DNA of 12,790 bases from W2P13-069 sp963590525 (GTDB taxonomy: Bacteria; Actinomycetota; Coriobacteriia; Coriobacteriales; QAMH01): assembly GCA_963590525.1 (NCBI GenBank), contig CAVAPV010000058.1, positions 1-12,790 on the forward strand, in the 5' to 3' direction. The position numbers and the translations under genes were made by a program. Positions 7,461-12,790 of the stretch are shown piece after piece. The notes beneath the pieces were generated by a model. That model was not told the origin of the DNA. It did not search any database and saw nothing but the letters and a program-made list of their open reading frames with translations. The first letter of the stretch is position 1. The number at the start of each line of letters is the position of its first letter.

Positions 7461-8019
7461 CGGATCTCGTCGGGCCGCTGATGCCTGTGCCATCCTTTTG
7501 TGGGAGCAAGCAGATAATGAGCTGATCATTGAGGTTTGTGAAGGGGTGGGTCAAAACGACCTTCCTATGACGCTGGGCGCGCTTGTTGCAAAAGGGATGA
7601 CGAGGATAGACGGCGAGTGGGCCGCTAGGTGGGTAGGCGAGCGTGTGCCGCCGCCTGGGCGTCAAAACTTGGGAGAGGTGCTCAGAGCAAACGGGCTCGA
7701 GTTTTATGACGAGTATGATCTGTTCTTTGCCGGAGATGGTCGTTGCGCGCAAGATGATTTCTATATACGCGAAGTGTCAACGCCTTCTAAATCTCTTGAG
7801 AGGGACGAGGCTTTTGCCTGTGTGTCAAAGGTGGTCGCTGCAGGGTTTCGCAAAGCTCGTAAAGAAGCCGGTCTCACGCAAAGCGAGCTCGCAAAGAAAG
7901 CTGGACTCAGACAGGCAGCAGTGAGCAGATTCGAGAGCGGTAAATCCAACCCAACGATCGATATGCTCGCGTCAGTAGCTCATGCACTTGGCAAGGAGTT
8001 GGAGATTACCCTGCGTTAG
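7438..8019 (+). CDS. XRE-family HTH protein with unknown N-terminal domain (putative antitoxin)
   Basis: The 193-aa product has a C-terminal XRE/Cro helix-turn-helix at about 136-190 (FRKARKEAGLTQSELAKKAG, then AAVSRFESGKSNPTIDMLASVAHALGK). Its N-terminal ~115 residues contain a well-defined but unidentified domain with RVPPPGRQNLGEVLRANGLEFYDEYDLF at 69-96 and DDFYIREV at 106-113. By position it is the partner of the HipA-like kinase and probably binds the palindrome at 6592-6625. The ATG lies inside the end of the kinase gene, with AAAGGTGG upstream, so translation is probably coupled. Classical HipB is a short protein encoded upstream of HipA. Here the regulator is second and about twice as long, so the N-terminal domain might do the kinase neutralising. 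That role is inference. Confidence 0.75.
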   Translation: MRHFELIDGSRRAADACAILLWEQADNELIIEVCEGVGQNDLPMTLGALVAKGMTRIDGEWAARWVGERVPPPGRQNLGEVLRANGLEFYDEYDLFFAGDGRCAQDDFYIREVSTPSKSLERDEAFACVSKVVAAGFRKARKEAGLTQSELAKKAGLRQAAVSRFESGKSNPTIDMLASVAHALGKELEITLR

Positions 8020-8056
8020 GCTGAGACGCCGTGAGCTTTTAAAGCCTGCTCTCAGC
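8020..8056. repeat. bracketed inverted repeat between the HTH gene and the radical SAM operon
   Basis: GCTGAGA (8020-8026) and TCTCAGC (8050-8056) are perfect 7-base arms. The 23-base interior itself contains GCTTTTAAAGC (8035-8045), a smaller near-palindrome. No T run follows. It begins one base after the HTH stop, so it may end that transcript or may be a regulatory site, because its right arm falls where the -35 of the next promoter would be. Confidence 0.4.
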
Positions 8057-8068
8057 GCGCTATTGGCT

Positions 8069-8088
8069 TGCGTCCTATAATGGACGCA
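8069..8088 (+). promoter_or_regulatory. -10 box inside an inverted repeat, promoter/operator of the radical SAM operon
   Basis: A consensus TATAAT (8076-8081) is framed exactly by TGCGTCC (8069-8075) and GGACGCA (8082-8088), a perfect 7+7 inverted repeat with a 6-base centre. No good -35 lies 17 bases upstream (CAGCGC), so the promoter may need an activator. Alternatively, the palindrome may be where a repressor covers the -10. A further GGACGC occurs at 8114-8119, 32 bases after the one at 8082. The first gene starts at 8145, giving a leader of about 55-60 bases. Confidence 0.6.
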
Positions 8089-8089
8089 C

Positions 8090-8112
8090 TACAGCAAGAA
8101 GGAAGAGCTGTA
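8090..8112 (+). other. small leader stem-loop of the radical SAM operon
   Basis: TACAGC (8090-8095) pairs with GCTGTA (8107-8112) around an 11-base purine-rich loop (AAGAAGGAAGA). It would lie at the very start of the transcript from the TATAAT box. It may protect the 5' end or have no role. It was compared by eye with the known preQ1 riboswitch consensus because of the suspected pathway, and no match was seen. Confidence 0.3.
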
Positions 8113-8144
8113 AGGACGCGTTTGCATCAAAAGAGGAGAGACAT

Positions 8145-9209
8145 ATGGATTCCAAGGTTCAAGAGCTCATCGCGCGTGCACAGGAGGGTGTGGCCCCGAG
8201 CTACGAAGAGGCCGTCTACCTGCTCAACCTAGACGAGGCAAGCCCCGAGGCAACAGCGGTGCGCGGTGCGGCAAACGACATCGTCCGTGCCAAGACCGGC
8301 AACGCCTGTGCGATGTGGGGTCAGATCGGCATCGACATGTACCCTTGCGAGGCAGATTGCCAGTTCTGCAGCTTTGCAAAATCCACTACCTGCTTTACCG
8401 AGCATGTGACTATGCCTGTTGACGAGGTTGTCAAGCGTGCCCGCGAGTTCACCAAGGGCGGCGATCTTTACGGCCTGTGGCTTATGTGCATGAACACCTA
8501 CGACGAGGACTATTTCTTGGAGGTCGTAAAGGCGGTCAAGGCCGTTATCCCGCCCCAGACGCTTTTGTTCTCTAACATCGGCGACACAGACGTTGAGTAT
8601 TTCAAGAAGCTCAAGGCCGCAGGGCTCGACGGTGCTTACCACGTCAAGCGCCTGGGCGAGGGAGAGCTCACCAAGATTGCGCCCGAGCGCCGCGAAGCCA
8701 CCATCGCCGCAGCTCACGAAGCCGGCTTGCGCGTTCAGGACTGCTGCGAGCCCATCGGCGCAGAAACCAGCAACGAGGCCATCGCCACGCGTCTGTTTGA
8801 GATTCAAAAGCGCAACGAGGATTACGGTATCCATGATGGCTCTGGCGTTATGAAGCGCAACTCTGTGCCTGGCACGCGCTACGAGGGCATGGGCAACGAG
8901 ATAACGGACCTGCGTCTGGCGCTCATCGGTGCGGTGCAGGTCTTTATCATGTCCAATCAAGCGGATATGCCTTGGTTTGCCATCCACGAGCCAAACTCTG
9001 TGAGCCTGCTGTCTGGCGGTAACAACATCTGCGCAGAGACCGGATTCAATCCGCGCGACACGGCAGAGGACACCGCCGGCAACCACGGGTTGGACGTACC
9101 CGCTGTGCGCAGCATGTTTTACCAGGCGGGCTTCAAGACGCTTGTCTGCGGCGACGGCACGCGCATCGAGCTCACACCGGAGTACATGGAGGCTAAGCTC
9201 GCAGAGTAA
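8145..9209 (+). CDS. BioB-like radical SAM protein, copy A (candidate queuine lyase type)
   Basis: The 354-aa product has the radical SAM cluster motif C-x3-C-x2-C (CEADCQFC, Cys68, Cys72, Cys75) on the first barrel strand, preceded by GQIGIDMYPCEA as in biotin-synthase-like enzymes. Glycine-rich and acidic segments follow (TKGGDLYG 103-110, SNIGDTD 143-149, HVKRLGEGELTKI 166-178, CCEPIGAET 200-208, MKRNSVPGTRYEG 236-248), and a conserved tail region FNPRDTAEDT lies at 301-310. Such enzymes reductively cleave S-adenosylmethionine to a 5'-deoxyadenosyl radical. It is not biotin synthase by context: no other bio gene is near and residues differ throughout. It leads a four-gene cluster with a kinase, a nucleoside hydrolase and its own paralogue. 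AGAGGAGAG precedes the ATG. The queuine-lyase (QueL-type) assignment rests on the radical SAM plus nucleosidase pairing known from gut clostridia and is a hypothesis; the radical SAM class is certain. Confidence 0.85.
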   Translation: MDSKVQELIARAQEGVAPSYEEAVYLLNLDEASPEATAVRGAANDIVRAKTGNACAMWGQIGIDMYPCEADCQFCSFAKSTTCFTEHVTMPVDEVVKRAREFTKGGDLYGLWLMCMNTYDEDYFLEVVKAVKAVIPPQTLLFSNIGDTDVEYFKKLKAAGLDGAYHVKRLGEGELTKIAPERREATIAAAHEAGLRVQDCCEPIGAETSNEAIATRLFEIQKRNEDYGIHDGSGVMKRNSVPGTRYEGMGNEITDLRLALIGAVQVFIMSNQADMPWFAIHEPNSVSLLSGGNNICAETGFNPRDTAEDTAGNHGLDVPAVRSMFYQAGFKTLVCGDGTRIELTPEYMEAKLAE

Positions 9210-9247
9210 AGGCGGTCTTGAGGGCAGCGGCTGCAGAGGGGGCATCG

Positions 9248-10276
9248 TTGACAGAGGACGATATCAAAAACGCGACGGAGTATTTGCGCGCCAACCGCGA
9301 GCTATGGGAGGCGCTGGGTATAGAGGACGGTTCGTCCCTAACGGCTGCTCCGCTTGCACAGGGCGAGCATAACGCCAACTACTGGTTTGTGCATCCCTCA
9401 ACGGGCGAGCGCTTTGTCTTGCGCTTTAACTACATCAGTCAGCTGGATCTTGCCGATCAAGTGGGCTACGAGTACGCGGTGCTTGAGGAGCTCGCACCCA
9501 GTGGGTGCACTCCCAAGCCTCTTTATGCCGATAACTCGCGCAGGTACGCGCCGCGTGGAGTGCTTGTCATGGAGTACGTGGGCGGGCAGATGCTCGATTT
9601 TGAGGACCCGGCGCAGCTATCTTGCGCTGCAAAGATGCTCGCAGACGTTCATGCTGTCGTGCCCCGGCAAGGCGGCGTTTTGCTGCGTCCGGGCGATGCC
9701 TTGGCCGACCTTATCGCAGAGTGCGAGCGCATGTATGCGGTCTACGAGGCATCGTCTTTGGCAGACCCTGTGGTCAAGGGTTATATCCAACGCTTTTTTA
9801 GCAAGGCGCGCGAGCAACTCGCTATAAAACCAGACCCGGCCGAGTGCAATCACATCATCAGCACGGAGATGGTCTCGGCACATTTTTTGATAGACGATGC
9901 TGCGCGTAGCGGGCATATCGTGGATTGGGAGAAGGCCATCGTAGGGGAGGCTACGCGCGATGTGGCATATTTCCTTGCTCCTACAACGACCATCTGGGAT
10001 ACGGATTTCATATTTACGCCGGATGCACGCGATGCTTTTGTCGAGGAGTACTGGGACGCCGTGGGTGGGCGCTTTGAGCGCGGGAGCTTTGACGCCCGCT
10101 TTGATGCGTACACGATGGGCAATTGCCTGCGCGGCATGACCTGGAGCGCTATGGCGTGGGTTCAGTACCATGGTCCGGCGCATCCGCTCAAAAACGACAA
10201 GACTTTTGAGAAGCTCAAGGTTTATCTATCCGAGGAGTTCATGGAGCTTTTGGCCCGCGACTACTATCACCTGTAA
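9248..10276 (+). CDS. divergent APH/choline-kinase-fold phosphotransferase
   Basis: The protein has the layout of aminoglycoside/choline-type small-molecule kinases: GEHNANYWFV (39-48) as nucleotide loop, FVLRF (56-60), a hinge-like VMEYVGG (107-113), the catalytic-loop region STEMVSAHFLI (205-215) and the metal-binding IVDWEKA (224-230, Asp226). The catalytic loop is unusual. Where the family normally has H-x-D-x4-N, this protein has Ser-x-Glu-x4-His. It is therefore either a subfamily using Glu or a non-catalytic member. The TTG at 9248 (342 aa) is preferred because GAGGGGG lies 5 bases before it. A TTG at 9218 would add 10 residues but has poorly spaced ribosome-binding bases. It sits 38 bases after radical SAM copy A and 8 before the nucleoside hydrolase, so it is surely in the operon. 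The substrate is unknown; a nucleoside or queuosine-related compound is the guess from context. Confidence 0.75.
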   Translation: MTEDDIKNATEYLRANRELWEALGIEDGSSLTAAPLAQGEHNANYWFVHPSTGERFVLRFNYISQLDLADQVGYEYAVLEELAPSGCTPKPLYADNSRRYAPRGVLVMEYVGGQMLDFEDPAQLSCAAKMLADVHAVVPRQGGVLLRPGDALADLIAECERMYAVYEASSLADPVVKGYIQRFFSKAREQLAIKPDPAECNHIISTEMVSAHFLIDDAARSGHIVDWEKAIVGEATRDVAYFLAPTTTIWDTDFIFTPDARDAFVEEYWDAVGGRFERGSFDARFDAYTMGNCLRGMTWSAMAWVQYHGPAHPLKNDKTFEKLKVYLSEEFMELLARDYYHL

Positions 10277-10284
10277 GGGGCATC

Positions 10285-11151
10285 ATGAAACGCGTTCTCT
10301 TTGACTTTGACAACACCATGGGCACGGGCTTTGATACCGATGACGGCCTTGCCCTCTTGTATTTGCTAGGACATGCAAAAGAGGTCGAGATTTTGGGCTT
10401 GACCTGCACATATGGCAACAGCGACATCGACACGGTGTATGAAAACACACGACGCATTGTCGCAGAACTTGGGTTAGATATTCCTGCGCTCAAGGGAGCG
10501 GCCGCTCCAGATGCGCCCCAAAGCGAGGCAGCGGAGTTTTTGGCCCAGCAGGTTGCAGCGCATCCGGGTGAGGTATCGCTGCTTGCTACAGGCTCGCTTA
10601 CCAATCTCAAGCAGGCGGCGGCAGTAGACCCAGGGTTCTTTGGTAACGTGCGCGAGCTTGCGCTCATGGGCGGCATCACGCGCAGCTTGGTGATCAACGG
10701 CCGCATCATGAACGAGCTCAACTTTAGCTGCGATGCTGCTGCGGCGCGCGCTGTTTTAGAGGCGCCCTGCCCGGTGACGGTGGCTACGGCGCATTCTTGC
10801 TTGCCGGCTACCTTTACCAAGCAGCTGTTTTGCGAGCATGTGGGTGCGGATTCTTGGCTCATGCAGCAGTGTGGCAGCTGGTTTGATTGGATGACGCACG
10901 GCTATGACATGGAGGCGTTTATCTGCTGGGACGTGGTGGCTGCGGCCACACTGGTACAGCCAGAGCTTTTTGAGTTTGAGGCTATGCAGGTCACGATTAA
11001 CGAGCGCTTGCTGCAGGTTGGCTATTTGGAGCAGGCCGTTGCCGATGCTCCGCAGTCGCAGATTCGCGTTCCTGTAATCAAGGGTGCCGATGAGTTTCGT
11101 GCTGCGTGCTTTGCCGCGTGGAAGCAGGCGATGGATGGCGTTGCGGTATAG
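10285..11151 (+). CDS. inosine/uridine-preferring-type nucleoside hydrolase (candidate queuosine hydrolase)
   Basis: Members split the N-glycosidic bond of nucleosides to free base and ribose using a bound calcium. The 288-aa product shows the family signatures in order: an N-terminal Asp cluster (Asp7, Asp9, Asp19, Asp20), GLTCTYGNSDID (38-49), LLATGSLTNL (99-108), ELALMGG (124-130), NELNFSCDAAAARAVL (143-158) and AFICWDVVAAA (211-221) with the C-terminal Asp216. Two oddities are visible. The N-terminal DxDxxxDD motif is stretched to DFDNTMGTGFDTDD, an insert of several residues between the acidic pairs. The His usually preceding the C-terminal Asp is Trp215. Both point to a distinct substrate from inosine/uridine. 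An AGGGG ribosome binding site precedes the ATG. Together with the flanking radical SAM genes it resembles the QueK-QueL pairing, but that is inference. Confidence 0.85.
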   Translation: MKRVLFDFDNTMGTGFDTDDGLALLYLLGHAKEVEILGLTCTYGNSDIDTVYENTRRIVAELGLDIPALKGAAAPDAPQSEAAEFLAQQVAAHPGEVSLLATGSLTNLKQAAAVDPGFFGNVRELALMGGITRSLVINGRIMNELNFSCDAAAARAVLEAPCPVTVATAHSCLPATFTKQLFCEHVGADSWLMQQCGSWFDWMTHGYDMEAFICWDVVAAATLVQPELFEFEAMQVTINERLLQVGYLEQAVADAPQSQIRVPVIKGADEFRAACFAAWKQAMDGVAV

Positions 11152-11178
11152 AGGGACAAGACAAGAAAGGCGAGCATT

Positions 11179-12243
11179 ATGGATAAAGAAATTGAGCAGA
11201 TTATCAGCCGTGCGCAGGAGGGTGTGGCACCTACCTACGATGAGGTCATGGCGCTGCTGGCGCTTGACGAGGCAAGCCCCGAGGCTACTGCGGTGCGCGG
11301 TGCCGCAAACGATTTAGTGCGTGCTAAGACCGGCAACGCGGCCGTGTTGCTGGGGCAGATCGGCGTGGATATGTACCCCTGCGAGGCCGACTGCCAGTTC
11401 TGCAGCTTTGGCAAGAGCCATACCTGCTTTACAGATCACGTGACTATGCCCATTGAGGACGTGGTTGAGCGCGCGCGGGAGTTTACCAAGGGCGGTGATC
11501 TTTATGCGCTGTATCTGATGACCATGCATTCTTACGACCAAGATTACTTCTTGGAGTGCGTCAAGGCTGTGCGTGCAGCTATTCCTGCGAGCACAAGGTT
11601 GGTGTCCAATATCGGCGATACAGACGCGGAGTACTTTGCCAAGCTCAAGGCAGCGGGTTTGGATGCCATCTATCACGTCAAGCGCTTGGGCGAGGGAGAG
11701 CTTACCAAGATCTCTCCAGAGCGCCGCGAGCAGACTATCCGCGCGGCATATGAAGCGGGGTTGTCTATCCAGGACTGCTGCGAGCCCATTGGTGCGGAGA
11801 CAAGCAACGAGGCCATCGCCACGCGCTTGTTTGAGATCCAAGCGCGAGGACGCGAGATGGGGTTGCATGACTGCGCGGGCGTCATGAAGCGCAACTCGGT
11901 GCCGGGAACGCGCTACGAGGGACTGGCAAACGAGATAACGGATATGCGTCTAGCGCTCATTGGTGCGATCGAGACCTTTGTGATGGTTGATCAGGAGGAC
12001 TTCCCTTGGATGGCCGTGCACGAACCTAATACCGTGAGTTTGATGAGCGGTGCTAACACCATCTGGGCAGAGACGGGTTTCAATCCGCGCGACACGGCAG
12101 AGGACACGTCTGCAGGGCGCGGGCTTGATGTGCCGGCAGTGCGCCAGATGTTCTATCAGGCGGGGTTCAGGACGCTTGTGCGTGGCGATGGCAGCCGTGT
12201 TGCGCTAACGCCGGAGTATATGGAGGCCAAGCTGGCGGAGTAG
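11179..12243 (+). CDS. BioB-like radical SAM protein, copy B (paralogue of copy A)
   Basis: The 354-aa product is collinear with copy A without gaps and about 76 % identical (269 of 354 by hand count). It keeps CEADCQFC (Cys68, 72, 75), Cys83, Cys200-Cys201 and the CCEPIGAET, MKRNSVPGTRYEG and FNPRDTAEDT blocks. Differences cluster: AAVLL for ACAMW at 54-58, LYLMTMHS for LWLMCMNT at 111-118, much of 264-279 and GANTIW for GGNNIC at 291-296. Such patches suggest altered substrate contacts rather than random drift. It follows the nucleoside hydrolase by 27 bases, with GAAAGG before the ATG, and closes the cluster. It is probably a second lyase-like enzyme acting on a related substrate, or a diverging duplicate. 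Which reaction it catalyses cannot be told from sequence. Confidence 0.85.
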   Translation: MDKEIEQIISRAQEGVAPTYDEVMALLALDEASPEATAVRGAANDLVRAKTGNAAVLLGQIGVDMYPCEADCQFCSFGKSHTCFTDHVTMPIEDVVERAREFTKGGDLYALYLMTMHSYDQDYFLECVKAVRAAIPASTRLVSNIGDTDAEYFAKLKAAGLDAIYHVKRLGEGELTKISPERREQTIRAAYEAGLSIQDCCEPIGAETSNEAIATRLFEIQARGREMGLHDCAGVMKRNSVPGTRYEGLANEITDMRLALIGAIETFVMVDQEDFPWMAVHEPNTVSLMSGANTIWAETGFNPRDTAEDTSAGRGLDVPAVRQMFYQAGFRTLVRGDGSRVALTPEYMEAKLAE

Positions 12244-12343
12244 AGGGTGCAGGCGGACGAGTTCAGATTCAGCTGCCGGGAGGCGCGAGCCTCAATAAGC
12301 TTCGCAGGAGCCTTGGATACGTTGCTTAGACGATCCGAGAAAA

Positions 12344-12386
12344 GGCCCGCATCCCCCAGGCAGACTTTAAGGATGCAACGAGGGCC
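12344..12386 (+). other. bulged stem-loop downstream of the radical SAM operon
   Basis: GGCCC (12344-12348) pairs with GGGCC (12382-12386), and directly inside it GCATCC (12349-12354) pairs with GGATGC (12371-12376), with an AACGA bulge on the 3' side and a 16-base loop. The 3' part of the inner stem (GATGCAA, 12372-12378) can instead pair with TTGCATC at 12409-12415, so two folds exclude each other. A smaller GAGGC-GCGA-GCCTC hairpin lies at 12280-12293. No convincing gene lies in 12244-12486. The region may be a structured 3' end. Confidence 0.3.
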
Positions 12387-12434
12387 GCACTTCTCTAATC
12401 TGCGAGCCTTGCATCAGCATTTCTGTACTTTTGC

Positions 12435-12473
12435 AGATCAACCTGCAAGTTGTCTGCTGTTGCAGGTTGATCT
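12435..12473. terminator. strong hairpin between convergent genes, probable terminator
   Basis: AGATCAACCTGCAA (12435-12448) pairs perfectly with TTGCAGGTTGATCT (12460-12473) around an 11-base loop. On the + strand it is followed by TTCGATT, a weak T tail. It lies about 190 bases after radical SAM copy B and 13 bases beyond the stop of the minus-strand gene, so it may terminate either or both transcripts. The short U run makes efficiency uncertain. Confidence 0.6.
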
Positions 12474-12486
12474 TTCGATTGAGGAA

Positions 12487-12790
12487 TTATGACGTCAATA
12501 TCGTGAGGTATTTGTCGTTGTAAGAGAAATCGCGATAGTAGCGGTTGTCAATCGGCAACGTTTTGAAGATCTCGCAGGCCTCGGCGATTATCTTTTCTGA
12601 TTTTGCATCGGCTACGCCTAGCTGACGTAGGAAGAAGCGGATTGAGAAGTGTGCTGCTTCCTGGTAGGTGTAGGCGTCCAGATCACGCGATATCTCCATG
12701 AGCAAAGCGTCTGACATGCCAATCTGCGACGGAACAATGAGCCGAAGTTCCTTTTCGCTGATCTCAAGCCCCAGTTCATCGATGACGCAC
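12487..12790 (-). CDS. C-terminal part of an unidentified protein, truncated by the window edge
   Basis: The minus strand is open from the window edge to a TAA at 12487-12489, giving 100 visible residues, and the gene must start beyond 12790. An internal ATG at 12717 is possible as a start but less likely, because the frame upstream (VIDELGLEISEKELRLIVPS) is protein-like and continues. The segment is mostly helical and charged, with QEAAHFSIRFFLRQLGVAD in the middle and a Tyr/Asp-rich end (NRYYRDFSYNDKYL). No family is recognised. No membrane segment or known catalytic motif is visible. It converges on the radical SAM operon, and the hairpin at 12435-12473 separates the two. Confidence 0.55.
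   Translation of the reverse strand, partial: CVIDELGLEISEKELRLIVPSQIGMSDALLMEISRDLDAYTYQEAAHFSIRFFLRQLGVADAKSEKIIAEACEIFKTLPIDNRYYRDFSYNDKYLTILTS

Noticed and set aside
8082..8144. preQ1 riboswitch in the leader of the radical SAM operon
   Set aside because: Looked for because of the suspected queuosine link, but the short leader lacks the preQ1 aptamer consensus and has only one simple stem-loop.
8145..9209. Biotin synthase (bioB) assignment for the radical SAM genes
   Set aside because: The fold class fits, but there are no biotin genes nearby, two copies exist, and a nucleoside hydrolase and kinase in the operon point to nucleoside chemistry.
12244..12486. tRNA or other standard RNA gene in the spacer after the operon
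   Set aside because: No T-loop consensus or cloverleaf can be drawn. Only simple and bulged stem-loops are present.
12247..12492. 81-codon frame starting with GTG just after radical SAM copy B
   Set aside because: It has Arg/Ser/Cys-rich composition, no good ribosome binding site, and runs through the bulged stem and the strong hairpin into the convergent gene.

Overview
The window looks like chromosome from a moderately high-GC anaerobic actinobacterium. The best guess is class Coriobacteriia (Collinsella, Olsenella or Atopobium relatives), inferred from protein flavour, codon use and gut-anaerobe style gene content. No rRNA or other taxonomic marker is present, so this is an inference.

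Region 1 (about 1-6469) is a conserved housekeeping block, all on the + strand. efp (EF-P) comes first and is closed by a clear intrinsic terminator. It is followed by a tight run of pyrH (UMP kinase), frr (ribosome recycling factor), uppS (undecaprenyl diphosphate synthase), cdsA (CDP-diglyceride synthase) and dxr (DXP reductoisomerase). After a 214-bp spacer comes an RseP/RasP-type M50 site-2 protease, which carries an unusual winged-helix-like insert. These genes couple translation (efp, frr), UMP phosphorylation (pyrH), isoprenoid and undecaprenyl carrier supply (dxr, uppS), phospholipid precursor synthesis (cdsA) and intramembrane proteolysis.

Region 2 (about 6470-8060) is a two-gene toxin-antitoxin-like module with visibly more A/T-rich codon use. 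A short HipA-type kinase lacking the usual N-terminal subdomain overlaps by 23 bases a 193-aa protein with a C-terminal XRE helix-turn-helix. A perfect 16+16-base inverted repeat, the probable operator, sits directly against the kinase ribosome binding site. The order (kinase first, HTH protein second) is the reverse of classical hipBA.

Region 3 (about 8061-12243) is the most interesting part. It is a four-gene operon-like cluster of radical SAM protein A, a divergent APH-fold kinase, an inosine/uridine-type nucleoside hydrolase and radical SAM protein B. A and B are 354-aa paralogues, about 76 % identical without gaps by hand count. The cluster is preceded by a TATAAT box lying exactly inside a 7-bp inverted repeat. 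A radical SAM enzyme beside a dedicated nucleosidase recalls the queuosine/queuine salvage pathway of gut anaerobes (QueK nucleosidase, QueL radical SAM queuine lyase). The extra kinase and the second radical SAM copy would be new pieces. This assignment is a hypothesis.

Region 4 (12244-12790) holds a non-coding stretch with two stem-loop structures, the second a strong 14-bp hairpin. It also holds the 3' end of an unidentified minus-strand gene that runs off the window. No tRNA, rRNA, CRISPR array or insertion sequence was recognised.
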